Shown one piece after another: positions 16,304 to 25,064 of a stretch of 64,000 nucleotides of DNA. The position numbers and the translations under genes are program-made. Source of the stretch: Paraburkholderia tuberum STM678 (GTDB lineage Bacteria > Pseudomonadota > Gammaproteobacteria > Burkholderiales > Burkholderiaceae); assembly GCF_902833905.1 (NCBI RefSeq), contig NZ_CADFGP010000010.1, positions 1 to 64,000 on the forward strand, written 5' to 3'. Position 1 is the stretch's first letter. Every line of letters begins with the position of its first letter. The notes under the pieces were generated by a model. The model did not search any database and was not told the origin of the DNA. It was given only the letters and a program-made list of their open reading frames with translations.

Positions 16304-16487
16304 CAAGTTCTTCCGGCGTAAGCCGGAGTAAAGGCCTACGACAGAACAACGTCTGACGACGATCGTCGCAGGGTCATGCAGGATTGGGCCGACTACATTG
16401 ATCGACTATTGATTTTTCCGTAAATCATGACAACCGTTGAGCGTCTCAAGCGTTATATTTTCAGGACGGTCCTGGAGACAAGTTGGC

Positions 16488-17245
16488 ATGGCGCAACGGC
16501 GAATGAGCGAAGCAGCAAAGAAGCGATTGAAGGCGGGTCGGCTGCTGCTGGCGGGCAAGGGCTGCGCCGAGGTGGCGTTGGCGGTGGGTGTGGCTCGGCA
16601 GACGGTGTACACATGGAAGCGGCTGCTCGATGAAGGCGGCATCGATGCGCTGCGAGAGGTGCGCGAGCGAGGGCGGCCGGCCCAACTCGATGAGCAACAG
16701 TTGGCGGCTGTTCGCGCCGCCCTGCTGCAAAGCCCCGTCGAGCATGGATTTGGCACTGAACTGTGGACTCTCAAGCGTGTGGGCGCGGTCATCGAACGCA
16801 TGCACGGCGTTCGCTTTGGCCAGACGCAGGTTTGGCGCATCCTGGGCTCACTGGGCTTTAACCCGCAAAAGCCCGAGAAGCGGGCCATCGAACGCAACGA
16901 GGATGCCGTGCGCAACTGGAAGCGCCGCACCTGGCCGGCCCTTAAAAAAAAGCCCGACGAGAAGGGCGGCTGATTGTCTTCGTGGACGAGTCCGGCATCA
17001 GCGAGCGCCCGACCAGAGTCCGCACCTGGGCGCCCAAGGGACAGACGTCCATCATCCAGTTTCACTTCAACTGGAATCACGTCTCTGTCATCGCCGGGCT
17101 CACGCGCACCAACTGTTTGTTCCGGCTGCACGAGGGGAGCATCAAGAAGGAAGAGATCGTCCAATTCCTCGGCCTTCGATCATTGCCGCTTGCTGGATGC
17201 AGGCTACGCTGTGGTGACGTCATGAATTATGGAACTCTCAAATAA
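16488..17245 (+). pseudogene. IS630-family transposase, frameshifted and 3'-truncated
   Basis: The first frame (16488-16973) encodes 161 residues with an N-terminal HTH (AEVALAVGVARQTVYTWK) and the linker to the catalytic domain. At a run of eight A residues (16943-16950) a -1 shift joins it to LIVFVDESGISERPTR, which carries the first DDE Asp, and on to FNWNHVSVIAGL. A-run slippage may be programmed rather than a mutation. After EEIVQFL (about 17168) similarity ends: the later Asp and Glu of the DDE triad are missing, and unrelated residues lead to a stop at 17245. So this copy is inactive. Terminal repeats were not identified. Confidence 0.82.
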
Positions 17246-17461
17246 ACGCGCGCCAGCGATTTTCGAACCCAGGTTCTACGTCTTGCAAGGGAGCAAGCGC
17301 CTGGCGCTCGGTAGCAAAGCGTTCGATCTGCGTACCAGGCTGACGATCAGTTGAGACGGAATAACTACGGGGCACTAGCTGTTGTCCGTTTGATGCCGCG
17401 CGCTCGTTGGACGCGCCCTGTCGTTGTAGTCTCAGCGCCCTTCCTTTTTCGCCAGCCAATC

Positions 17462-18505
17462 ATGACGCCATTCGATCCAGATCACCTGCTCCGCCCCATC
17501 GATGACAGCACGCCGACAGGCGAGAACCTCGAATACGATCCAGAATTCATCGCGCTGGAGCGGCTCGCCACACCGACATCCGAGCGGGCGATGGGCGACA
17601 GCCTGAAGGCCGCCGTAGAACCGGACTGGGATAAGGTGGCAACCGCCGCCGAGGCTTTGTTCAACCGTACCAACGACCTGCGTGTGGCCATCCATCTGAC
17701 CGCCGCCTCGACCCGCATTCATGGCATTGCAGGCTGGAGCGCCGGTCTGGGGCTGGTTCGCGGTCTGCTGGAACGTTACTGGGAAGCGGCGCACCCGCAA
17801 TTGGACGCCGCCGACGACAACGACGCTACCGCGCGCACCAACGCGATCATGCCGCTCGGCGATCCCCGGAGCGTACTCGCCTATTTCCGCAACGCGCCCT
17901 TCGTGAGCTCACCGCGACTCGGCCGCTTTTCGTTGCGCGATCTGCGTATCGCGACGGGCGCAATCACCCCCCCACCCTCTGCGGAGGGCATGCCTGCGCC
18001 CACGCTGATCGATCTCGAAGCGTGCTGCATGGATTGCCCCGAACACCAGTTGCCCGATGCGGCCGCAGCACTCGCGATAGCGCTAGAGCACGCGCGCGCC
18101 ATTGATGCAATTGCGAGCGAAAAGCTGGGTACCGCTGGACCCGATCTGGGCCACCTGACCGACGATATCGAAGAGTTGAAGAAGTTTGTCGATGCACAGT
18201 TGGCGCGGCGCTTTCCAGAGCGCGGCGAAGCGCTCGCCGCCGGACTGGTGCCGACCGGCGAAGACGCGCCCACGAACCCTGCCCCTCGGCGCGATAGCGG
18301 ACGAATCCAGGGACCCGATGACGTCGTCCGGTGCATCGACGAAATCTGCGACTACTACGAACGTCACGAACCGTCCAGTCCGCTGCCGATCCTGCTCAAG
18401 CGAGCCAGACGTCTGGTCGGCAAGCGCTTCGCGGAGGTCCTTCAAAACATCGCGCCCGGCGGCCTCGCAGAACTGCAGACGCTATCCGGGCCGGACGAAG
18501 AATAA
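17462..18505 (+). CDS. tssA: Type VI secretion baseplate/sheath-cap protein TssA
   Basis: A 347-residue cytoplasmic protein that primes the baseplate and coordinates tail polymerisation. The ImpA N-terminal domain is visible (LLRPIDDSTPTGENLEYDPE, WDKVATAAEALFNRTNDLRV, GLGLVRGLLERYWEAAHPQL), and the C-terminus has SPLPILLKRARRLVGKRFAE. It is the only core T6SS gene on the plus strand and faces the end of the long minus-strand locus. The ATG at 17462 starts the conserved domain; a longer in-frame reading from 17351 has no support. Confidence 0.92.
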   Translation: MTPFDPDHLLRPIDDSTPTGENLEYDPEFIALERLATPTSERAMGDSLKAAVEPDWDKVATAAEALFNRTNDLRVAIHLTAASTRIHGIAGWSAGLGLVRGLLERYWEAAHPQLDAADDNDATARTNAIMPLGDPRSVLAYFRNAPFVSSPRLGRFSLRDLRIATGAITPPPSAEGMPAPTLIDLEACCMDCPEHQLPDAAAALAIALEHARAIDAIASEKLGTAGPDLGHLTDDIEELKKFVDAQLARRFPERGEALAAGLVPTGEDAPTNPAPRRDSGRIQGPDDVVRCIDEICDYYERHEPSSPLPILLKRARRLVGKRFAEVLQNIAPGGLAELQTLSGPDEE

Positions 18506-18570
18506 TCCCTGCAGATCGGCGCAACATTGAGCGGCTGTTGCGCTCGGACTGGCTGCTTCGAAAACGCGGC

Positions 18571-18924
18571 TCAATAGGCGAAGACAAACCAGCAAAACAG
18601 CATGACGCCCACCGCGGCCACGCCGAGCAGCACGGCGGCCCACGCGGCGAGCGGTCGCGCACCGAGGTCCGTGCGCACTGCCCCCCCTTCAGCACTTGCC
18701 GCACTTCCGGCATCGTGACCTTCCGCCAATACGTCCGGCTGTTGCATGACGCCCGACAGCACGACCCGCCGCACGGTGTCGCCTGTACCCGCAGTGTCCC
18801 GCCCCAGCGATTCGAACAACATGCGTCGGCGGTACCGGTATTCGTTGCGCTGAATCCGCTGTAGTCGATGGGCTTCGTCGAGCGCGCGCAACGCGTCGTT
18901 GACCTGCTGCTCGTCCACACTCAT
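18571..18924 (-). CDS. Small protein with one C-terminal membrane helix, T6SS-linked
   Basis: A 117-residue protein with a charged N-terminal half (NDALRALDEAHRLQRIQRNE) and one hydrophobic segment at the very end (LAAWAAVLLGVAAVGVMLFC), so it is probably tail-anchored with its N-terminus in the cytoplasm. The ATG at 18924 overlaps the stop of the preceding gene (ATGA). It is the last gene of the minus-strand T6SS locus. No family recognised. Confidence 0.65.
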   Translation of the reverse strand: MSVDEQQVNDALRALDEAHRLQRIQRNEYRYRRRMLFESLGRDTAGTGDTVRRVVLSGVMQQPDVLAEGHDAGSAASAEGGAVRTDLGARPLAAWAAVLLGVAAVGVMLFCWFVFAY

Positions 18925-19229
18925 GCCTGCTGCCTCCTCGGTCGCAGCCACTCGCACTGCACGACATCCTGCCCATCCGGATCGCTGCGGACCGACAGCG
19001 CGGGCGGCACGATAGTCATGCCGTGGTTGCGGCGCACGGATGCCGATAACGCACCGGCCATCTGTGCGGACGATGAAGTGGTGGAACTCACGCCAGTTCT
19101 CGCGGGTGCCGACCCGCTGCGAAGAACGTCGATCTGACGCTCACAACGTGTCCTGAAAGCGTCGGATAGCGCGGCCAGCTTCAGCGTGCGCCCGTGATAA
19201 GCGGAAGGGATGGGGTCCGGATGGTTCAT
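18921..19229 (-). CDS. Small uncharacterised T6SS-linked protein
   Basis: A 102-residue protein, basic and rich in Ser/Ala in the middle (STTSSSAQMAGALSASV), without a signal peptide or membrane helix. It starts 10 bases after the PppA stop and overlaps the next gene by four bases, so it appears to be part of the operon. No family recognised. Its coupling on both sides is the main reason to call it a gene. Confidence 0.6.
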   Translation of the reverse strand: MNHPDPIPSAYHGRTLKLAALSDAFRTRCERQIDVLRSGSAPARTGVSSTTSSSAQMAGALSASVRRNHGMTIVPPALSVRSDPDGQDVVQCEWLRPRRQQA

Positions 19230-19239
19230 GGCGGAAATT

Positions 19240-19959
19240 TCACGATGCTTCGAGCCGCACGATGACGGCGGAAATGTTGTCGCGCGCGCGACGCGCAAGG
19301 GCGAGCTCGAACAGGCGCTCGATCTGCCGGCGTGGACTGTGCTGCTCGCGACAGGCGGCGGTCAATTCGCCATCACTCAGCTCCTTGTTGACGCCATCCG
19401 AGCACAGCAGGAACTGCATGCCGGGCCGGCTGCCGGCCATGGCCCAGTCGACGTAGAGCGTCTCGTCGACGCCGACCGCCCGGGTCAGCACGCCAGTGCC
19501 CACGCCTGCCGGCGCGCGTGGTCCGAAATGCGTGATGTCGACCGCTTGACCATGCACGTGGTCGCGAGTGAGTTGCGTCAGTGCGCCGTTTTCCTGAACG
19601 TACACGCGGCTATCGCCGACCCAGCCGCACAGCACGAACTGCTGGTCATGCACCAGCAGCGCGATGGTCGAACCGATCACGTCGGTTTGTCGCGCGACGG
19701 CGGCCTCGCGCAGTTCGGTGTTCACCTGCTGCAGGCTGTCTTCGATCGCAGCAATGAAGTCGAAGACGCTGCCTTCGCGCGTCAGCGCACCAAGGCGTTC
19801 GATGATCAGCGTGCTCGCGTAGTCGCCGGCCGAATGGCCGCCCAGACCGTCGGCCACAGCCCACAGTCCGAGGTCCTCGCGAACCAGAATCGCATCTTCA
19901 TTGCGGCGGCGCACCTTGCCTGTCTCGGTGTGGCCGGCGGAGCAACAATGCGTCGTCAT
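19240..19959 (-). CDS. pppA: PP2C-type serine/threonine phosphatase PppA (T6SS regulator)
   Basis: A 239-residue PPM/PP2C phosphatase that would dephosphorylate T6SS targets of the Ser/Thr kinase and so shut down firing. The metal motifs are present: RRRNEDAILV near the N-terminus, VADGLGGHSAGDYAS, GWVGDSRVYV, LLCSDGVNKEL and DNISAVIV. It overlaps the tagF stop by four bases. With the FHA gene at 27905 and the kinase at 45500 it completes a threonine-phosphorylation pathway like the one known from Pseudomonas aeruginosa. Confidence 0.92.
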   Translation of the reverse strand: MTTHCCSAGHTETGKVRRRNEDAILVREDLGLWAVADGLGGHSAGDYASTLIIERLGALTREGSVFDFIAAIEDSLQQVNTELREAAVARQTDVIGSTIALLVHDQQFVLCGWVGDSRVYVQENGALTQLTRDHVHGQAVDITHFGPRAPAGVGTGVLTRAVGVDETLYVDWAMAGSRPGMQFLLCSDGVNKELSDGELTAACREQHSPRRQIERLFELALARRARDNISAVIVRLEAS

Positions 19960-21467
19960 GAGCCGGCTTCAATCACGGCCAGCGGCCATTGCGCGGGCTG
20001 CGTGCCTAGGCCCGCGCACATCGCGAGATGCAGGCGGGCGTCCTCGTTCGTGGTCAATGCCAGCGCCTCGAACAGACACGCGTGCGGAAGCTGGATGAGC
20101 GCGCGGGTGACGAGCAACAGCAGGCGATCGTCATCCTCGAGCGTGATGCACGCTTCGTCGCAATCCGGCTCTTCGGAGGCGCCGATGCCGGGCATCGCGA
20201 GCCATGCATCGCCGAACAGCAGATCGTCAAATTCGCCGCCCGCGCCTGCCGCCCGCTCGACGAACAGTGGTTGCAACTGGCCGCGCCGCCAGTGCCAGGC
20301 TGCTGCGGCGCCGATCCGCAGCAGTCGCACCTGCGCTGCGTCAAAGCGCGCGACGAGGGCAGCGCCGTTTGCTGCCGCTGCGTAACGCGCATCGTGCGCA
20401 TCGTGCGCATCGTGCCGGGCGCCGCGCAGTTGCGCGTGCAGCGCCAGCAGGCCGGTCCGCAGACTGGGCAGATCCGCGGCACTGCGCTGCGCCGTCTCGC
20501 GGATGGCGCGCGCTGCACGTTGGTGCGAGTGAGACGGGCCGTCATCGGCACTCAGCACCAGCGTGCGGCCGTCGTCGAGTAGCAGCAGCGCATCGCTGGC
20601 ATCTGCAGCGTGACCGGCTGCCGACGAACCGACGGGCAACACTCGATCATCGTGACCATCCTGCGCGTGCAGACCGGATTGCCCGGCAGCGATCTCTTCA
20701 TCGCCCAGCAACGCAACAGACTCCCACTGACGAGCGGATGCCGAGCCGAACTCGCGCAGCGCATCGCCCATGTCACCCATGTCGCCCACGTCGCCCGCCC
20801 TCGACACCACCGGCTCCAGTAGCGCTGCGTAGCTCAACGGCAAACCTCGCGTCGCCAACAGGCACGCAGCACGTTCGGTCCACCAGAGGCACCACGGCCC
20901 CGGCCGCTTGCCGAGTTGCGACCATGCCTCGGCCAGCACCATCCCAACGGCCGCGCTTTCGGGCATCGCCAGTCGCCATTGACCGCCGTCCCACGGCAGC
21001 GCGCGCCAGAACGCAGCCATGTCGGTCGCAGGTCGCACGTGCGTCAGCGGACCGGGCAACGCCGCCACGCGCACATCGAAGGTGTCGACGCTCACGACCT
21101 CGTGCTGCGCACTGCGATAGACGCACTCGAGCGCGTCGAACCACGCGTGATTGCCGAGCACGGTCGCGACATCGCCGCCACAGGGCGCAGCCAGTACCAT
21201 CGGAAAGGCGCGGCCGAGCCGATCGACGGCCGGTCCGATCAGACCGCACCACGCGACGTTGCCGCACACCGGTGCGGGCAGCACGAAGCGCCACGCCGCG
21301 CCCTGTCGCCATGCGGCGTCCCAGTGCGCTCCGAGTTCGCGGCGCCCGGTTTCGACCGCGCGCTGGAAGTCACGGTCCCAGCCTTCGACGAACACGGACG
21401 GCAGCCGTCGCTGAACAAAATCGCCCGCGCTGGGCAACTTCCCGAAGAAGCCGACTCCACCGTTCAT
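19956..21467 (-). CDS. tagF: TagF (ImpM) T6SS regulator with long C-terminal extension
   Basis: A 503-residue protein. The N-terminal 200 residues are TagF: GFFGKLPSAGDFVQRRLP, then GWDRDFQRAVETGR and WRFVLPAPVCG. TagF represses T6SS assembly independently of phosphorylation. The rest is unusual in length. Residues about 305-500 (LLLDDGRTLVLSADDG, FDAAQVRLLRIGAAAAWHWR, LLLLVTRALIQ) have the order and spacing of a PP2C fold but lack the metal-binding Asp residues, so a degenerate phosphatase-like domain is possible (inference). Short repeats encode GDMGDMGD and DAHDAHDA. The start overlaps the tssM stop by four bases. Confidence 0.87.
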   Translation of the reverse strand: MNGGVGFFGKLPSAGDFVQRRLPSVFVEGWDRDFQRAVETGRRELGAHWDAAWRQGAAWRFVLPAPVCGNVAWCGLIGPAVDRLGRAFPMVLAAPCGGDVATVLGNHAWFDALECVYRSAQHEVVSVDTFDVRVAALPGPLTHVRPATDMAAFWRALPWDGGQWRLAMPESAAVGMVLAEAWSQLGKRPGPWCLWWTERAACLLATRGLPLSYAALLEPVVSRAGDVGDMGDMGDALREFGSASARQWESVALLGDEEIAAGQSGLHAQDGHDDRVLPVGSSAAGHAADASDALLLLDDGRTLVLSADDGPSHSHQRAARAIRETAQRSAADLPSLRTGLLALHAQLRGARHDAHDAHDARYAAAANGAALVARFDAAQVRLLRIGAAAAWHWRRGQLQPLFVERAAGAGGEFDDLLFGDAWLAMPGIGASEEPDCDEACITLEDDDRLLLLVTRALIQLPHACLFEALALTTNEDARLHLAMCAGLGTQPAQWPLAVIEAGS

Positions 21468-24400
21468 CGCGGACACCTGAAACGACGGACTTCGTCGTTG
21501 AGGAACGGGTTCTTCAGACTCGCGGGCGCGATCGGCAGCTTCACTGCATGGCCGCCGAAGTCGAAGGTCGCGAGATAGCGCAGGTCGCTTTGCTTTTGCA
21601 GGCGGGCCGCATCGAGCGCGTGGAAGAACGCCCAGTCGCCATTGAATTTCAGCGGCGTGCCGACCGGCTGGCCGGACGTATCGAACGCACTGACGACCAC
21701 GTGTCCGGGCTGCGGTCCAGGCCACGTCATCGATATGCTCGGGGGGCCGTTTGCCGCGTAGTCGTACTTCTGCCCGTCGATTTCGACGGTCAGCTTCGCG
21801 ATTGCCGGATCGAGCTGCGGCGCGAGCAGCGTAAAGCCGACCTGCAGTTGCGCGCCGTTGCGGAAATAGATCTGGCGGATCGCGTCGGCACTCTGCGCTT
21901 CGCTCAGCACGGCGTCGGGGCCGGCCGGCGCGCCGGGCTTCCAGCGCCAGTTGCGGCCACTCGTGTCGACTGATTTCGCGAGCGTCGACTTGAAGAAACT
22001 GTCGAACCGTCCGCCATTGCCGAACAGCTCGGCGAAGTTCTGCACGGGGATGTCCGATGCACGGTTCGACGCAAACGGATAGCGGCCATCGACGAAGCTC
22101 GCGCAATCGTTGCCCGCTGCCTCGCGAAACTGGCTGGCGAGCGCGGCGCTGCTTCCGCTCGCGACCAGATCCGCACTCTTGCCGGTGAGGCCGGAAATCA
22201 GCGAAGCCACCTGCGGCGGCAACTGGTCGCTCTCCTGGCGCGCCGCGAGCACGGCCGGATTGTTCTGCGCGCCGGGTGCGCTCAGGTCAGTCATCGTCAA
22301 CAGGTTCTTGCCGAGCTGGTCGAGCACGGTGGACATCTGATCGAGCGGCGTCGAACCCGGCGTGCCGACGCTCATCTGGTTCAACTGCGCGAAATGCGCC
22401 TCGATGGCGGCGCCCGGCTGGCTGGCCGGCGCTTCGCCCGAACCCGGTTTGGTGCTTGCGATGCCGTTGGTCGTGGTGCCGTCCGGCAACGTCGCGCCCG
22501 CATCGCGCAATTCGCCGGCAAGGCGCGTGTTCGCAGCGCGTCTCGCGACCAGGTTCTCGCCTACAGACGCCGCCTGCGCGCCCACCGCCGAAGCCGACAA
22601 AACCGATGAAGCCGAAGTTGCACCGTCAGCCGTGGCGCCGCGCAACATGTCGCTGGTGTTGTCACGCACGAGATGCAGCAGCGCTTTCAGCGGCGAACTC
22701 GGACCCGACAGTTTCGCGGCCAGCGCACTCGCGCCCTGGATGTCAGACACCGGCTGAAGTTGCAGATCGGCGAGCAGCGCGTCCCACGCCTTGATGTAGT
22801 CCTGCTCATACAGCGCCAGCACCTGCTGTTCATAGCGCGAGCGCGCGAGCGGATCGATGCGGCTGGCGTTGAAGACCCAGTAGTCCTTCACGAAGCCGTC
22901 CACCGATCGATCGATTCCGCCGTTCACCTCGGCGGCGAAAACCGGCCTCGTGAACAGCGCGGGGAACGGTTGCGAAAGCGGCGCGCCACTCTTGCGGCGA
23001 AACACGCTGCCAAGCAGTCCGAGCGACTGGTCGAGTCGCACCGGCGGCGCCCCCGAACGCCCGGCGTCGAGCTGGACGCTGCCGTAGATCAGCGTCGCGA
23101 GATCGGCGGTCTTCAGCGTCGCGCGCGCCTGATCGATCAGCGCGTTGTCGAGCGTCAGCGCACGCGGCTTCGCCGGATCGTCGACCAGCGCGGAAAAGTG
23201 TTTGTCGAGCGCGTTCTGGATCGCCGGGTCCTGCGGGAACATGCGTTGCCATTCGATGCGCGCGAGCGCGGCCAGCTCGCCGGGATCGAGATGCTGCGGC
23301 TGGCCGAGCATCAGATAGCCCTTCAGGTAGTCGTAGAGTGCCTGCGGAGCGTTGGCACTGGCGTTGAGTCCTTCCCGAAAGCGCACGCCGACGCCGGGCA
23401 GCAAGGTGCCGTCGAGTTCGCGTAGATACGCGGCGTGCACCTGCTCGAACAACGCGTGGCCCTGGAACAGGCCGAAGCGCATCAGCCAGGGCACGTGGCC
23501 CTGATACTGGCCCGCGACGCCCTGCGCGCCCGAGATGACTTCGAGGCGCGCGAGCGCACGCGCGAAATACGTCTTGAGATCCGGTGCGCCGGCGAGGCTG
23601 CTGGCTGGCGGCAGGTCTTCCAGCGTGTCCTGCACCTGCGCGACGTAGAGACGGTTGCGCGTGTAACTGGTGGCGAAGCCGGTGATCAGCAGCGCCGTGA
23701 CGAGTGCGATGCCGATATACATCGCGGCCTGCATCAGCAGCTTCTGCCGTTCCAGCCGCGGATTGGTGCCGGCGAGGCCCGACTCGCGGAACAGCACTTC
23801 CTTCAGCAGCCGTTCGACGAAAAAGGTCCGGCGTTGCGTGCCGCCGCCCTGCACGCGCGCCACGTCGACGCCGAAGGTGCGCGCGACGGCGCTCAGCATG
23901 CGGTCGATCGGCGCGCCGTGCTGGGTGCCGGAGGTCAGATAGGCGCCGCGCAACAGCGGCGCTGCGCCGTACTGATGACGCCCGAACGCGCCTTCGACGA
24001 ACTGCCGCGCAATGTCGCGAAACGCGCCGAGCTGCTGCGGAAAGCTGAGCACGGCGGCGCGTCGGCTGCGATCGCGCTCCCCATGCAGACGCTCGATCAC
24101 GCGCGTATTCAGACGCTCCAGCAACAGGTCGAACTCGCCCGCGAAGCGCGCGCAGGCGCTACCGTCGATACTCGTGTCGACGGGAAACGTCATGCCCCAG
24201 ACCTGAATGCGCAGATCGGGCCCGAGATCGTCGAAGAACTCGGTGAAGCCCGCCACGAGATCGCACTTGGTGAACACGAGATACACGGGCACCGCCACCT
24301 TCAGGTGCTGCGCGAGTTCGTCGAGGCGCCGGCGCACGGTGCGGATGTGCTGTTGACGCGTGTCTTCGTCGAACGTCAGCAGATCGGACACACTCATTGT

Positions 24401-25060
24401 CACGATCACGCCATTCAGCGGACGGCGTCGCCGATAGCGGCGCAGCAGCGACAGAAACGCCTGCCATGCGGACGCGTCGGCGGCCGCATCGGAGTCCTGC
24501 GTCGTGTAGCGGCCCGCGGTGTCGAGAAACACCGCTTCGTCGGTGAACCACCAGTCGCAGTTGCGCGTGCCGCCGATGCCGCGCAGCGCCTCCTTGCCGA
24601 AGCGTTCCGAGAGCGGAAACTCGAGCCCGGAATTCTGCACCAGGGTGCTCTTGCCCGAGCCCGGCGGACCGATCACCACATACCACGGCAGCGCGTAGAG
24701 ATTGCTGCCATTCCTGCGGGTCTTGCGCAACATATCGATTGCTTCGCGAAAGCGACGCTGCAACTGCTCGCGTTCGGCGCTGCCGGGTTCGTCGAGCGGA
24801 AGCTGCGCGTCCTGTCCAGCCAGCTCGCCGGACAGTTGCGACGTCTTGCGCCGCGCGCGCCATTGCATGACCTGTTCGACCAGCAGCCAGCCGAGCACAA
24901 TCGCGAAGATCAGCGCCAGCCGGGCCGCGGCGCTCGCGAGCGGTTGCCGTTCTCCGATCCCGAGATAGGGGGCGCCCAGCCAGATCAGCGCAGCGATCAA
25001 TAGCAATCCGATCGCGACGGTGAACCACCGGGACGTCACCCAGGTTTTCAGCGTGTTCAT
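21464..25060 (-). CDS. tssM: Type VI secretion membrane-complex protein TssM (IcmF)
   Basis: A 1198-residue inner-membrane protein that spans the periplasm and links the baseplate to the outer membrane. Two N-terminal helices (WFTVAIGLLLIAALIWLG, LALIFAIVLGWLLVEQV) precede a cytoplasmic GTPase-like domain with Walker A IGPPGSGKSTLV. A third helix is AMYIGIALVTALLITGFA, followed by the IcmF and DUF1215-like periplasmic regions to the C-terminus. Length is normal for the family. It follows tssL after four bases and overlaps tagF. Confidence 0.96.
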   Translation of the reverse strand: MNTLKTWVTSRWFTVAIGLLLIAALIWLGAPYLGIGERQPLASAAARLALIFAIVLGWLLVEQVMQWRARRKTSQLSGELAGQDAQLPLDEPGSAEREQLQRRFREAIDMLRKTRRNGSNLYALPWYVVIGPPGSGKSTLVQNSGLEFPLSERFGKEALRGIGGTRNCDWWFTDEAVFLDTAGRYTTQDSDAAADASAWQAFLSLLRRYRRRRPLNGVIVTMSVSDLLTFDEDTRQQHIRTVRRRLDELAQHLKVAVPVYLVFTKCDLVAGFTEFFDDLGPDLRIQVWGMTFPVDTSIDGSACARFAGEFDLLLERLNTRVIERLHGERDRSRRAAVLSFPQQLGAFRDIARQFVEGAFGRHQYGAAPLLRGAYLTSGTQHGAPIDRMLSAVARTFGVDVARVQGGGTQRRTFFVERLLKEVLFRESGLAGTNPRLERQKLLMQAAMYIGIALVTALLITGFATSYTRNRLYVAQVQDTLEDLPPASSLAGAPDLKTYFARALARLEVISGAQGVAGQYQGHVPWLMRFGLFQGHALFEQVHAAYLRELDGTLLPGVGVRFREGLNASANAPQALYDYLKGYLMLGQPQHLDPGELAALARIEWQRMFPQDPAIQNALDKHFSALVDDPAKPRALTLDNALIDQARATLKTADLATLIYGSVQLDAGRSGAPPVRLDQSLGLLGSVFRRKSGAPLSQPFPALFTRPVFAAEVNGGIDRSVDGFVKDYWVFNASRIDPLARSRYEQQVLALYEQDYIKAWDALLADLQLQPVSDIQGASALAAKLSGPSSPLKALLHLVRDNTSDMLRGATADGATSASSVLSASAVGAQAASVGENLVARRAANTRLAGELRDAGATLPDGTTTNGIASTKPGSGEAPASQPGAAIEAHFAQLNQMSVGTPGSTPLDQMSTVLDQLGKNLLTMTDLSAPGAQNNPAVLAARQESDQLPPQVASLISGLTGKSADLVASGSSAALASQFREAAGNDCASFVDGRYPFASNRASDIPVQNFAELFGNGGRFDSFFKSTLAKSVDTSGRNWRWKPGAPAGPDAVLSEAQSADAIRQIYFRNGAQLQVGFTLLAPQLDPAIAKLTVEIDGQKYDYAANGPPSISMTWPGPQPGHVVVSAFDTSGQPVGTPLKFNGDWAFFHALDAARLQKQSDLRYLATFDFGGHAVKLPIAPASLKNPFLNDEVRRFRCPR

Positions 25061-25064
25061 GGGT

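Noticed and set aside
20380..20425. Short tandem repeat of a nine-base unit (GCATCGTGC) inside tagF
   Set aside because: It encodes DAHDAHDA in frame; nine-base units keep the frame, so no phase switching by frameshift is expected. A length polymorphism is possible but there is no evidence for function.
23435..25003. 522-codon open frame antisense to tssM
   Set aside because: It mirrors the high-GC codon bias of tssM, has no ribosome site and resembles no family (rich in Arg, Gln and His as antisense frames are).
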